A DNA stretch of 64,000 bases from Legionellales bacterium (GTDB lineage Bacteria > Pseudomonadota > Gammaproteobacteria > UBA1113), in assembly GCA_002709565.1 (NCBI GenBank), contig PAPY01000007.1, forward strand, positions 1-64,000. Direction: 5' to 3'. Below, in pieces: positions 45,271-54,031 of this stretch. The notes below the pieces were generated by a model that ran no database searches, was not told the DNA's origin, and saw nothing but the letters and a program-made list of their open reading frames with translations. How positions within the stretch are numbered: position 1 is the first letter of the stretch; every line of letters starts with the position of its first letter. A program made the position numbers and the translations under genes.

Positions 45271-46026
45271 TTACTTTTTGCGTTTTGTTGTTTTTTTCGT
45301 TGTTGATTTCTTCGCCGTTGTTTTGCGCGTTGACTTGGCTTTTGTTGTGGCTTTTGCTTTCTTCGCTACGGGTTTTTTCTTGGCAGGTGCTTTTTTCACA
45401 GTGGTTTTCTTGGTTGCGGCTTTTTTAGTTGCAGCTTTTTTGGTTGTGGTTTTTTTAGCAGTTGTCTTTTTGCTGGTGGCTTTTTTGGCGGGGGTTTTTT
45501 TAGTTGCAGGTTTTTTCGCGGTGCTTGCTTTCTTTGCGGTTGCTGTCTTCTTAGCAGGGGCCTTTTTCTTGGTGGCAGGTTTGCCGATTTTTTTCAGTGG
45601 GCTCACCTGTGGCGCATTCTTGGCTAATGGCGCATGATAAATCAGTTGAATTTGGTTGCCATCGGGATCTTCAAAATAAAAACTACGGGCGCCATCGCGG
45701 TGATCTTTAGGGACGTTGAGCAGGTTGACTTGTTTATCCCTCAGAAAATCATACCAGACATCGACTTGTTCAGGGGTGTTAATGACGAAGCCAATATGAT
45801 CTAATCGCTGAGGGGATTTCGCCTTGATGGGGGTGTCACAACGGTGCAGGGCCAAATTATCAATGCCGGAGGTGAGATAGACATTATCATCGTCTGGTTG
45901 CCACTCAATATCCATGCCAAGGATACGGGTATAAAAATCCACGCATTCTTCGAAATGTAGCACTTTAAGGGCCACGTGGCGCAAGCCGGCAGTGGCGATA
46001 GGTTTGTTCAAGTCGACTTTTTTCAT
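45271..46026 (-). CDS. VOC-family protein with histone-H1-like Lys/Ala-rich tail
   Basis: Residues 1-130 form a vicinal-oxygen-chelate (glyoxalase-type) domain, with LRHVALKVLHFEECVDFYTRILGMD near 15, LDHIGFVI near 73 and FEDPDGNQIQLIYH near 118. From about residue 145 to the end (251) the sequence consists of AKK, TKK and TAKK repeats, like the C-terminal tail of histone H1 and bacterial Hc1-type or AlgP-like proteins. The tail should bind nucleic acid. Combining a small-molecule enzyme fold with this tail is unusual. It lies 10 bases beyond coq7 on the same strand. Confidence 0.88.
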   Translation of the reverse strand: MKKVDLNKPIATAGLRHVALKVLHFEECVDFYTRILGMDIEWQPDDDNVYLTSGIDNLALHRCDTPIKAKSPQRLDHIGFVINTPEQVDVWYDFLRDKQVNLLNVPKDHRDGARSFYFEDPDGNQIQLIYHAPLAKNAPQVSPLKKIGKPATKKKAPAKKTATAKKASTAKKPATKKTPAKKATSKKTTAKKTTTKKAATKKAATKKTTVKKAPAKKKPVAKKAKATTKAKSTRKTTAKKSTTKKTTKRKK

Positions 46027-46113
46027 GGGTGTTCCTTAACCATACAGACATACGAATTTAACACAGATAGGGGGTGTGGGCTAGGGTGGTATGATGTTAT
46101 CAATCGCAATATC

Positions 46114-46168
46114 TGTAAACTAGGTTTACAAGCGCCGGTTTGCTCGTTATAGTCTGTAACAAGTTACA
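46114..46168. promoter_or_regulatory. Two related palindromes upstream of the HTH regulator
   Basis: TGTAAAC-TAG-GTTTACA (46114-46130) and TGTAAC-AA-GTTACA (46155-46168) share the outer TGTAA/TTACA and lie about 40 bases apart (start to start), ending 25 bases before the regulator gene. This is a typical layout of autoregulatory operators. Confidence 0.6.
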
Positions 46169-46192
46169 TTCCAGAGAGTGGGTGCTATAGAG

Positions 46193-46642
46193 ATGAAGAC
46201 AGAGGAACCATATATATACGACGGCTTAGGCTTTCCTGTTCGCTTAGACCAAGTTGATATGGTGCTGATTGATGGCGAATGGTTGCCGAAGATTGATATC
46301 CAAGCTGTTGCGGATAAAGCCATTTTGGCGTTGGGAGCCCAGGAACAACGCTTGACGGGCAACCAGCTGAAGTTTATCCGCAGTTATTTTTCCATGGCTT
46401 TACGGCAATTTGCTGAGACAGTGGTGAATGAATCCCACACAGCTGTCAGCAAATGGGAGAAGTTCGGTGATGATATCACCAATATGGACATCAACATCGA
46501 AAAAATTATCCGTTTGTATATTTTTGAGCATATCAGTGAAGTCAATGCGGATAAGGGCAAGCATTTTTTGGAGCAGTACAAAGGTCTACGTAATATCTCA
46601 TTGGTGAAGACGGCACCTAAGAACCTAGTGTTAGCGCTGTAG
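46193..46642 (+). CDS. HTH transcriptional regulator (MqsA/HigA-like fold)
   Basis: The 149-residue protein has a short N-terminal segment and a helix-turn-helix at about residues 47-95. The HTH starts LTGNQLKFIRSYFSMALRQF and its recognition helix is near HTAVSKWEKFGDD. That pattern matches the C-terminal DNA-binding half of MqsA-type antitoxins, but no zinc-binding cysteines and no toxin gene accompany it. The two palindromes upstream suggest autorepression. The start is the ATG at 46193; a GTG at 46178 is also in frame. The ribosome-binding site is weak either way. Confidence 0.75.
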   Translation: MKTEEPYIYDGLGFPVRLDQVDMVLIDGEWLPKIDIQAVADKAILALGAQEQRLTGNQLKFIRSYFSMALRQFAETVVNESHTAVSKWEKFGDDITNMDINIEKIIRLYIFEHISEVNADKGKHFLEQYKGLRNISLVKTAPKNLVLAL

Positions 46643-46644
46643 AG

Positions 46645-46668
46645 GTTCGCTGTTCGCGAACAGCGAAC
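46645..46668. terminator. Perfect 24-bp palindrome after the HTH regulator
   Basis: GTTCGCTGTTCG at 46645-46656 is followed without loop by its exact reverse complement, directly after the regulator stop codon. It could terminate transcription or act as a binding site upstream of the osmoprotectant ABC operon. There is no T-run. Confidence 0.55.
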
Positions 46669-46744
46669 GCCAAATCAACCAACCGTTGTATTCCTGCAGG
46701 GGCTTTGTTACAGTGCTGCCTCGTTGGCGTAACAAGTCAGGGCA

Positions 46745-47515
46745 ATGATTACCCTCAAGCATCTCTCCAAATCCTTCGATAATGGTCAATCCTATGTGGT
46801 GAACGATGTTTCCCTCGAGATTGCGCGTGGCGAAATTCTCGTATTGCTGGGCTCCTCAGGCTCGGGCAAAACTACCACCATGAAAATGATTAATCGCCTG
46901 GTAGAACCAACCAGCGGCGATATCACTATTGATGGCAAACCGATCCTGGAACAAAACCCTGTACAACTACGGCGCAGTATTGGCTATGTATTTCAGGGCA
47001 TAGGTTTATTCCCCCATATGACCTTGGCACAGAATATCACGGTGGTGATGAAATTGATGAAAGCACCGCGGGACGCACGTGATGCTCGGGCGCGGGAGCT
47101 ATTAGATCTCGTGAACTTGCCACCAGACCAATTTGCCGAGCGCTACCCCCATGAGCTTTCCGGTGGACAACGACAACGTGTGGGGGTGGCACGGGCGTTA
47201 GCAACGGATCCGGATTATTTGCTCATGGATGAACCGTTTGGCGCATTGGATGCGATTACTCGGGATGAATTACAAGAAGAAATTCTTCGCCTCAATAAAG
47301 AATTGCACAAGACTATTGTCTTTGTTACCCACGATTTATTCGAAGCCCTACGTCTTGGCGACCGTATTGCTATTATGCATGAAGGTCGTGTCGAACAAGT
47401 GGGGTGCAAAGACGACATCTTAAGTCACCCGGCAACGGACTTTGTACAAGACTTATTTGCTAAACCAGCAGAACAACTACGGTATTTGACAGACAATGCA
47501 ACAGACACTGACTGA
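46745..47515 (+). CDS. Osmoprotectant ABC transporter ATP-binding protein (OpuCA/OsmV-like)
   Basis: The 256-residue ATPase of a glycine-betaine, choline or carnitine importer shows a Walker A (GSSGSGKTTTMKMINRL), the Q-loop (YVFQGIGLFPHMT), the signature LSGGQRQRVGVARAL, a Walker B (LLMDEPFGALDAITR) and the H-loop (VTHDLFEALRLGD). The RLVEPTSG segment is typical of the OpuCA/ProV group. No CBS domains follow, unlike Bacillus OpuCA. Its end overlaps the permease fusion gene by 20 bases. Confidence 0.92.
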   Translation: MITLKHLSKSFDNGQSYVVNDVSLEIARGEILVLLGSSGSGKTTTMKMINRLVEPTSGDITIDGKPILEQNPVQLRRSIGYVFQGIGLFPHMTLAQNITVVMKLMKAPRDARDARARELLDLVNLPPDQFAERYPHELSGGQRQRVGVARALATDPDYLLMDEPFGALDAITRDELQEEILRLNKELHKTIVFVTHDLFEALRLGDRIAIMHEGRVEQVGCKDDILSHPATDFVQDLFAKPAEQLRYLTDNATDTD

Positions 47516-49055
47516 GTTTCTAGCGGATCACATGGCAGAGCTGTGGGTCAAACTCATCCAACAAATTTACTTGGTAGGTATTGCCACGGGTGTAGCTATC
47601 ATCATCGGGATCCCGCTGGGTATTTGGGCGACACGTAATCTACGGGTGCGCAAGCCGGTATTGGGGCTTGCTAGTATTTTGCAAACCATCCCTAGTCTTG
47701 CCTTGTTAGCGTTTTTGTTGCCGTTCACTGGCATAGGGGCAACGCCGGCAATTATCGCCCTAAGTCTTTATGCATTGTTACCCATTATTCGTAATACCTT
47801 AACTGGCCTCGAAGCCATTCCCAAAGAATTAATTGAAGCAGCCCGAGGGGTGGGTTTTACACCCCGACAACGTTTGTGGTTAGTGGAGATGCCACTAGCT
47901 ATGCCAACGATTATTGCCGGTATTCGTACGGCAACGGTGATCAGTGTGGGGGTAGCGACATTAGCTGCATTTATTGGTGCCGGTGGGTTAGGAGATTTTA
48001 TCAATCGTGGTCTGGCGATGAATAATACCCGTTTAATACTGCTAGGTGCTATTCCTGCAGCATTACTGGCGTTGGCATTTGATGGGTTGATTGGCTGTAT
48101 TGAACGTTTGTTGTGTTACAAACGCGGCTTATCTGGACGCAAGCGTCGTCGCCGTCTGCGTTGGGCGTTGGCCGTTGGGGTATTAAGTGTTGTTACTATT
48201 GGTGGTTTTATTGTCGTGCAATTAATGCCGCGAAGTGAGAATACTATTGTCATTGCCAGCAAAAACTTTACTGAGTCATTTATTTTGAGTGAAATGATGG
48301 CGCAAATGTTAGAAGCACACACAGATCTTAAGGTACAGCGCAAATTTAATCTCGGCAGTACGGTGATTTGCCAAGCTGCCATGGTCAATGGCGAAGTGGA
48401 TATGTATGCTGATTATACTGGGACTGCCTATCTCATCGTATTACAAAAGCCTATGCAATCAGAACTCAATAAAGACAGTGTCTATCAACTGGTAAAACAA
48501 CAATATCAGCAGCGTTTTAATATTACCTGGCTAACGCCATTTGGTTTTAATAATACCGAAGCCTTGGCGGTCACAGAGGACTTTGCTAAACAGCATAAGC
48601 TCAGCACGATTAGTGACTTAGTACCTATCGAACAACAATTAATTGCGGGTATGCCATCAGAGTCGTTGCAGCGTCCAGATGGTGTGCCTGGGCTTGAAAA
48701 GAACTATAACTTGCACTTTGGCGAGCTTAAAGAAATGAACATCGGCTTGATGTACCAGGCAATTGCCGATAGCCAAATTAATATCGCGATGGTTTTTACC
48801 ACTGACGGTCAAATAAAAGCGTACAATTTACAGGTGTTACAGGATGACAAGCAGTCGTTTCCGCCTTACTATGCTGCACCCCTGGTGCGGGCCAAAGTTT
48901 TAGACGCCCATCCTGAAATCATAACCGTGTTGAAACCGTTACTTGGAAAAATTAGCGACGACGATATGCGACAAATGAATTATCAAGTGGATCTTAACAA
49001 ACGTTCTCCTGCCGATGTCGCCCATGACTATTTGCGAAAGCACAGCTTGGTTTAG
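47496..49055 (+). CDS. Osmoprotectant ABC permease fused to OpuAC-type binding domain
   Basis: This 519-residue protein merges the membrane channel and the binding protein of an osmoprotectant importer. Residues 1-215 form the permease with about six helices and an EAA loop (AARGVGFTPRQRLWLVEMPLAMP, near 116). After a further helix (about 228-250) lies the periplasmic OpuAC domain, with IVIASKNFTESFILSEMMAQ near 257 and DMYADYTGTAYL near 303. Such fusions are known in this family. With the ATPase it makes a complete two-gene transporter. Confidence 0.93.
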   Translation: MQQTLTEFLADHMAELWVKLIQQIYLVGIATGVAIIIGIPLGIWATRNLRVRKPVLGLASILQTIPSLALLAFLLPFTGIGATPAIIALSLYALLPIIRNTLTGLEAIPKELIEAARGVGFTPRQRLWLVEMPLAMPTIIAGIRTATVISVGVATLAAFIGAGGLGDFINRGLAMNNTRLILLGAIPAALLALAFDGLIGCIERLLCYKRGLSGRKRRRRLRWALAVGVLSVVTIGGFIVVQLMPRSENTIVIASKNFTESFILSEMMAQMLEAHTDLKVQRKFNLGSTVICQAAMVNGEVDMYADYTGTAYLIVLQKPMQSELNKDSVYQLVKQQYQQRFNITWLTPFGFNNTEALAVTEDFAKQHKLSTISDLVPIEQQLIAGMPSESLQRPDGVPGLEKNYNLHFGELKEMNIGLMYQAIADSQINIAMVFTTDGQIKAYNLQVLQDDKQSFPPYYAAPLVRAKVLDAHPEIITVLKPLLGKISDDDMRQMNYQVDLNKRSPADVAHDYLRKHSLV

Positions 49056-49405
49056 CTGTGCATTAAGCAGCGAAATGTACCGGTGCTGGTATTCGTCAAC
49101 TGACAGTTGCTGGCTTTAACACTCTTACGGAACGTGACTCGCTTGCCATTCTCGCCCTGCGTCACACAATCTAATATTGTCGTTTGGCCATCATGGCCGG
49201 GCATAATGTGAAAATCCACCCACTTAAATGATTCAACGGTTGCTTTTTTTTCCCCGCCTTGAATGAGTGTTATCCAACCATCTGAGGAGGCATTAGGTCC
49301 TGCATTGACTTCACCATTGGCTCTTGGGCAGGTAAAGGTTGCATTGTCGGCCAGAGCAGCCGTCGTAAAAAATAGCGTAAATATGATAACCCATTGTTTT
49401 AACAT
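49052..49405 (-). CDS. Small secreted cysteine-containing protein
   Basis: The 117-residue precursor has a signal peptide (1-19, ending AALA). The mature part is about 98 residues with four cysteines (in TCPRANG, LDCVTQ, SNCQL and FRCLM), probably making two disulfides. AAGGA lies six to seven bases before the ATG at 49405. The fold is unknown and likely beta-rich. It converges on the osmoprotectant operon with a 4-base overlap. The protein at 59517-59936 is of similar size and type, though the two do not align convincingly by eye. Confidence 0.75.
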   Translation of the reverse strand: MLKQWVIIFTLFFTTAALADNATFTCPRANGEVNAGPNASSDGWITLIQGGEKKATVESFKWVDFHIMPGHDGQTTILDCVTQGENGKRVTFRKSVKASNCQLTNTSTGTFRCLMHS

Positions 49406-49505
49406 GATATTTCCTTTGCTTATTAGGATGCTTTGAGGAGGAACATCATTAAGTATAGGCAAGATATGGATAGTTTGCTGGGGAGAGTAATTAGTGGGCT
49501 TTTCG

Positions 49506-50660
49506 TTAATAAATAGCATCATCCCATAGTTTTTTGAGGAAATCTTTCCAGTAGATAATTATATATTTTCCATCGACTTTACGATTAATTTTATCATGGC
49601 TGACCAAATAATACTGCTTGACGATTTGTTCTTCCGCAAGGGCTTTTAATCCCTTAAGGTGTTTATCATGGACTCTTTTTGTGGACTTAATTTCAATAGC
49701 AATATCATCCTCAATGATAAAATCAACTTCATAGCCAGATTTCGCTTGCCAATAACGCAATGCTGCATGCTTACGACGGTAACTAATATAGGCGCGTAAT
49801 TCACAGGCAATGAGGTGTTCAAATGCTTTGCCATAGAGGTCGGAGTTGGGATCGATAGATTTAATGTTAGCTAAGGTATTTTTAACACCAATATCAAAGT
49901 AATAAAATTTTGCAGTGCTAATAGCTTTACGCTTGGTTGACTTTGTCCAGGCAGGTAACATGAAGCCAATAAATGTATCTTCCAAAATATGATAGTACTC
50001 TCTGGCAGTATTAGCGCTAATTGCAACATCGTTGCTTAGGCTGCTGAAGTTTAATAATTCACCGCTTGTTAATGCAGAAAAGTGCAGAAAACGAGAAAAC
50101 GCAGGTATCTCACGCACTAATGCTTCTGCTTGGATTTCTTCTTTTAAGTAGGTATTAACATAGGCATGTAAATCATCAGTTGGGTCATCGCTTAAATAAA
50201 TCATTGGTATGCCACCAAACCGTAAGTAGTGCTCTAAGTTAAAATCAGGAATTTCAGAGTACGTCAGTGGAAATAGCTCAGCTTGTCTGGCTCTTCCGGC
50301 TAAGAGATTGCTTTGGTTATGTTTAAGTTTTCTCGCGCTACTGCCAGTGAGGAGGAATTTTATGCCTGCATCCTCAATGAGGCGGTGAACATCATTTAGT
50401 AGCTCGGGGATCCTTTGTATCTCATCGATGATGACAATATCGTGATAGTCGTGGGCCATGATGATGGATTCTAGTTCACTCGGTGCGGTTTTTAGTCGAA
50501 AGTACAGTTCATTGTCTAAGAGATTGATGAGGTTGGTAGTTTTGGGAAATTGTTGCTTAATGAGGGTTGATTTTCCAGTTGCTCGGGGGCCAAATAGAAA
50601 AAAAGACTTTTTTTTCAATAGGTTAGGTAGGTTTAATAAGCGTTGTAAGGGTGTTCGCAT
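49506..50660 (-). CDS. AAA ATPase with DUF4143 domain (solitary cassette)
   Basis: The 384-residue protein shows a Walker A (FGPRATGKSTLIKQ, near residue 22), a Walker B (IVIIDEIQRIPELL, near 78) and the sensor LLTGSSARKL. The DUF4143 domain holds a winged helix (about 190-240) and a C-terminal GYEVDFII then IAIEIKSTK, spaced like a PD-(D/E)XK nuclease core. The family is common as isolated genes in host-associated bacteria and archaea; its role is unsettled. The ATG at 50660 replaces a longer frame to 50705. It is AT-rich and fronted by a 31-bp repeat array. Confidence 0.9.
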   Translation of the reverse strand: MRTPLQRLLNLPNLLKKKSFFLFGPRATGKSTLIKQQFPKTTNLINLLDNELYFRLKTAPSELESIIMAHDYHDIVIIDEIQRIPELLNDVHRLIEDAGIKFLLTGSSARKLKHNQSNLLAGRARQAELFPLTYSEIPDFNLEHYLRFGGIPMIYLSDDPTDDLHAYVNTYLKEEIQAEALVREIPAFSRFLHFSALTSGELLNFSSLSNDVAISANTAREYYHILEDTFIGFMLPAWTKSTKRKAISTAKFYYFDIGVKNTLANIKSIDPNSDLYGKAFEHLIACELRAYISYRRKHAALRYWQAKSGYEVDFIIEDDIAIEIKSTKRVHDKHLKGLKALAEEQIVKQYYLVSHDKINRKVDGKYIIIYWKDFLKKLWDDAIY

Positions 50661-50715
50661 CGGATTTGCCTGTAATTTCAACAAGTTATGTTTATTTTTT
50701 AGCACCGCTACTTCA

Positions 50716-50818
50716 GATTGTCAAGATAATCCGCAGTAGCGGTTCAGATTATCATGATAATCCGCAGTAGCGGTTCGGATTATCATGACAATCCGCAGTA
50801 GCGGTTCGGATTGTCATC
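50716..50818. repeat. Three tandem 31-bp palindromic repeats upstream of the DUF4143 ATPase
   Basis: Units span 50716-50746, 50747-50777 and 50778-50808, with a 10-base partial unit to 50818. The middle unit contains ATTATCATGATAAT, a perfect 14-bp palindrome, and every unit contains CCGCAGTAGCGG. Flanking CCGCTAC at 50705 adds another half site. The array fills the gap between the rpe stop and the ATPase start, 56 bases before the latter. Confidence 0.95.
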
Positions 50819-50838
50819 AAATTGTTTACTGGGCAAAA

Positions 50839-51504
50839 CTAGCTCCCCAATGCATCCCGCATGGCAGCAATGGTAGTTTGGTAGTTATCGCTGTTGAAGA
50901 TAGCCGAGCCTGCGACAAAGGTATCAGCCCCCGCATCAGCAACTGTAGCGATATTGTCGATTTTAACACCGCCATCCACTTCGAGGCGGATATCTAAGCC
51001 ACTCTCATCAATCACTTTGCGTACTCGGCGGATTTTTTCTAGGGTGCTTAAAATAAATTTTTGCCCGCCAAAGCCCGGATTCACTGCCATAATCAAAATC
51101 ATATCTAACTTATCAAGCACATGATCAAGATGATGCAATGGTGTTGCCGGGTTAAAAGCAAGTCCTGCTTTGCAGCCATTATCACGGATCAATTGCAAGG
51201 TTCTGTCGATATGATGACTGGCTTCGGGGTGAAAGGTAATATAATCGGCGCCTGCGCTAGCAAACTCCGGAATGATGCCATCAACAGGGTTCACCATCAA
51301 ATGCACATCGATGGGGGCATTAATGCCATGGTCACGCAGCGCTTTGCAGATCATTGGGCCAAAGGTTAAGTTAGGCACGAAGTGATTGTCCATCACATCA
51401 AAATGAATAATATCAGCACCGGCACTCAAGACCTGTTGCACATCATCACCAAGACAAGCAAAGTTAGCGGACAAAATTGATGGGGCAATCCAATATTCAC
51501 TCAC
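50839..51504 (-). CDS. rpe: Ribulose-phosphate 3-epimerase
   Basis: This cytoplasmic TIM-barrel metalloenzyme of the pentose phosphate pathway interconverts ribulose- and xylulose-5-phosphate. The signatures are [38 protein letters not shown] and [11 protein letters not shown], covering the metal-binding His and Asp residues. [10 protein letters not shown] lies near residue 175. The product has 221 residues. The start overlaps the gshB stop by 4 bases, so it ends a gshA-gshB-rpe operon. Confidence 0.96.
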   Translation of the reverse strand: MSEYWIAPSILSANFACLGDDVQQVLSAGADIIHFDVMDNHFVPNLTFGPMICKALRDHGINAPIDVHLMVNPVDGIIPEFASAGADYITFHPEASHHIDRTLQLIRDNGCKAGLAFNPATPLHHLDHVLDKLDMILIMAVNPGFGGQKFILSTLEKIRRVRKVIDESGLDIRLEVDGGVKIDNIATVADAGADTFVAGSAIFNSDNYQTTIAAMRDALGS

Positions 51505-52448
51505 GATAGTTTTTCCTCAATAACATCAAATAATTGTTGACAAATATTTAAATCAAACGCTTTATCAAGCTCTCGAATACAGGTGGGACTAGTGACATTG
51601 ATTTCTGTTAAATAATCGCCGATAACATCCAAACCCACAAAAATTAATCCTTTGGCTTTCAGGGTAGGGCCAACTTGCTGGCAAATCCATCGGTCTTTGT
51701 CACTTAAGGGAATACCTTTGCCAGTACCGCCGGCAGCCAAGTTGCCCCGTAATTCGCCTTTAGCGGGAATGCGTGCGAGCGCATAGGGGACAGGTTCACC
51801 ATTAATCATTAAGATACGTTTATCGCCGTCACTAATCTCCGGGATAAATACTTGCGCCATGATATTGCGTTGACCATGATGGGTGAGGGTTTCAATAATG
51901 ACAGAAGTGTTCAAGTCGCCTTGCTTAACCCGAAAAATGGATGCGCCACCCATGCCTTCAAGGGGTTTTAAGATAATATCACCATGTTCATCAATAAAAT
52001 CTCGAATGCGTTCCTCGCTGCTACTCACCAACGTGCTGGGACAACATTGCGGAAACCACGCGGTAAAAAGTTTTTCGTTAGCGTCGCGCAGACTTTGGGG
52101 TTTGTTCAGCACTAAACAGCCTTGTTGTTCTGCGAGTTCAAGTAAATAGGTCGTAAAGATATAATCTATATCAAAGGGCGGGTCTTTACGCATCAAGATA
52201 ACGTCTAATTTGTGTAATGGCGATGTTTGTTGTTCAGATAGTTGAAACCATTGCTGGGTATTATCGTCTACTTGTAACCGTTGCATTGATGCTTGAACTT
52301 GGCCATTGGCAAGGAATAAATCCTTGGCTTCCATGTAATGCAGTTCCCAACCCCGAGATTGTGCTTCGAGTAACATGGCAAAGCTTGAATCTTTGTGAAT
52401 GGTAATGTTTTGAATGGGATCCATCACAATCCCAAGTTTAATGCTCAT
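51501..52448 (-). CDS. gshB: Glutathione synthetase
   Basis: The ATP-grasp enzyme adds glycine to gamma-glutamylcysteine. The product has 315 residues. The N-terminal [19 protein letters not shown], the ATP-binding [15 protein letters not shown] (near 155) and the C-terminal [14 protein letters not shown] (near 285) match the bacterial GshB family. The start overlaps the gshA stop (ATGA). Confidence 0.96.
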   Translation of the reverse strand: MSIKLGIVMDPIQNITIHKDSSFAMLLEAQSRGWELHYMEAKDLFLANGQVQASMQRLQVDDNTQQWFQLSEQQTSPLHKLDVILMRKDPPFDIDYIFTTYLLELAEQQGCLVLNKPQSLRDANEKLFTAWFPQCCPSTLVSSSEERIRDFIDEHGDIILKPLEGMGGASIFRVKQGDLNTSVIIETLTHHGQRNIMAQVFIPEISDGDKRILMINGEPVPYALARIPAKGELRGNLAAGGTGKGIPLSDKDRWICQQVGPTLKAKGLIFVGLDVIGDYLTEINVTSPTCIRELDKAFDLNICQQLFDVIEEKLS

Positions 52449-53740
52449 GAGACATCCTTTAATTCACGGGCAGCTGCCAACACTGCCAGACGAGCAATCA
52501 CACCATAGGTGTAAAAGCGATTCGGCGTATCGTGAGGTTTTAAGCGACTATCAGGATTATTACAACAATCTGCAAAAGCTAACGGCTCAAAATGCATGCC
52601 TGGTGCATTCAAGTTCTCGTTCGATGCGCGCCCTTTATGGACGCGATAAAATCCGCCGACGACATGATGACCGAGCAAATACACCACGGGTTCCGCAACA
52701 GAATTCTCTTCGCCTAAGGTTTCGAACGAAAATACACCTTCTTGGAGAATCACTTTGTTGACGGTTTGTTTGCCTTTGCCTGCCGCCATCTTTGAGCGTT
52801 CTTTGCGATTGAGTTGGCTTATCTGTTCGGGATTGTCCACCATCATTACCCCCATGCCATAGGTACCAGCGTCGGCCTTCATGGCAATAAAGGGCGTATC
52901 CTCGACACCATACTCTTGGTATTTTTTTTGGATTTGGTTGAGGAGTAATTCGGAGTTTTGTACTAGACATTCTTCTCCCTCACGACGCATAAAGTCCACT
53001 TCGCCACAACTGCGAAATAAGGGATTGATGAGCCAGGGATCAATATCAATAACCTCAGCAAATTGTTCCGCGACTTTTTGGTAGTAGTCAAAATGTATGG
53101 ATTTCAAGCGTTTTGACCAGCCTAAATCCAGTGGTGGTCGAATGGGCTGATCAATGCCCTGCAGAATCTCCGGTGTCCCTTCGGACATATCATTGTTGAG
53201 CATGACCATGCAAGGAGAAAAACCATCAACGCCAACTTTGGCGCCAGTGCGGACAACAGGTTCTAGGGTAATACGATTGCCCGAAGGTAATTCAAAATCT
53301 TTCGCGGCAGTGATTTGCTCTAAGAGAGTGCCAATGCGCACGTCAAACCCGGCTTTTTGTAAAATAGTCTGTAGGGTGTGCAGGCTCTCAAGGTAAAATA
53401 AATTACGGGTATGGCTCTCGGGGATCAATAATATCTTGTCACAGCCAGGGTAGTGATTCTCAATGGTGGATTGAGCTGCTTGAATACATAATGGCATAAA
53501 TTCAGGATTGAGATTATTAAAACCTGCAGGAAATAGATTAGTATCCACCGGCGCCACCTTAAAGCCTGAGTTACGCAAATCTACAGAACTGTGAATAGGC
53601 GCGGGAGTCACTTGCCACTGTTTACGAAACCAGGTCTCAATGGCTACTTGGTGTTCTAGGATATGTTTCTCAAGGTGGCGCAAAGGGCCAGTGATGGCGG
53701 TGAGCAAATGTGGAACATCTGCTGTTTGAATTTCAGACAT
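52445..53740 (-). CDS. gshA: Glutamate-cysteine ligase (gshA_ferroox type)
   Basis: The enzyme makes gamma-glutamylcysteine. At 431 residues it belongs to the short proteobacterial type rather than the 518-residue E. coli type. Characteristic blocks are SSVDLRNSGFKVAPVDTNLFPAGFNN (split around residues 50-75), FIAMKADAGTYGMGVM near 285 and a C-terminal NRFYTYGVIARL. It is the first gene of the glutathione operon. Glutathione gives redox protection alongside Hsp33 and DsbB. Confidence 0.93.
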   Translation of the reverse strand: MSEIQTADVPHLLTAITGPLRHLEKHILEHQVAIETWFRKQWQVTPAPIHSSVDLRNSGFKVAPVDTNLFPAGFNNLNPEFMPLCIQAAQSTIENHYPGCDKILLIPESHTRNLFYLESLHTLQTILQKAGFDVRIGTLLEQITAAKDFELPSGNRITLEPVVRTGAKVGVDGFSPCMVMLNNDMSEGTPEILQGIDQPIRPPLDLGWSKRLKSIHFDYYQKVAEQFAEVIDIDPWLINPLFRSCGEVDFMRREGEECLVQNSELLLNQIQKKYQEYGVEDTPFIAMKADAGTYGMGVMMVDNPEQISQLNRKERSKMAAGKGKQTVNKVILQEGVFSFETLGEENSVAEPVVYLLGHHVVGGFYRVHKGRASNENLNAPGMHFEPLAFADCCNNPDSRLKPHDTPNRFYTYGVIARLAVLAAARELKDVS

Positions 53741-53819
53741 TTTTTGTTTTCCTGAGTACCGATGATCAAAGAACTATGCTACCATGCCCGGCACATTTAT
53801 TGAATGAGTAGGGGATCCC

Positions 53820-53993
53820 ATGGCAAAACCCGATTATGTCAGTGATGCAGATAAGCTGCTTGAATCAACTCGTCAGCGGATCCAGGAATCCGCAGCCCAA
53901 AAGGCAGAACGCTTAAAGCACCAGCGGATCGCTGATTTGCGCGATAACCCTAAATCTGATGAGTCTGGTCAGACTATCTGGGAAGATTTTTAG
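53820..53993 (+). CDS. Small hypothetical protein of 57 residues
   Basis: A complete short gene lies divergent from gshA, with AGGGGA five bases before the ATG. The product begins MAKPDYVSDADKLLES and ends QTIWEDF. It is highly charged and predicted to be one long helix (residues 8-42) with short tails. It has no cysteines and no signal peptide. The good ribosome-binding site and coding-like composition support it; the function is unknown. Confidence 0.6.
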   Translation: MAKPDYVSDADKLLESTRQRIQESAAQKAERLKHQRIADLRDNPKSDESGQTIWEDF

Positions 53994-54031
53994 TTACCTA
54001 GACCCTATGGCCTTGAAATCTATCGTGAATA

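Noticed and set aside
45278-45637. Very hydrophobic 119-residue ORF on the plus strand
   Set aside because: It is the antisense of the Lys/Ala-rich tail; AAG/AAA codons read backwards give Phe, Leu and Val. There is no independent support.
50716-50818. CRISPR-like 31-bp repeats
   Set aside because: The units abut with no spacers at all; it is a plain tandem repeat.
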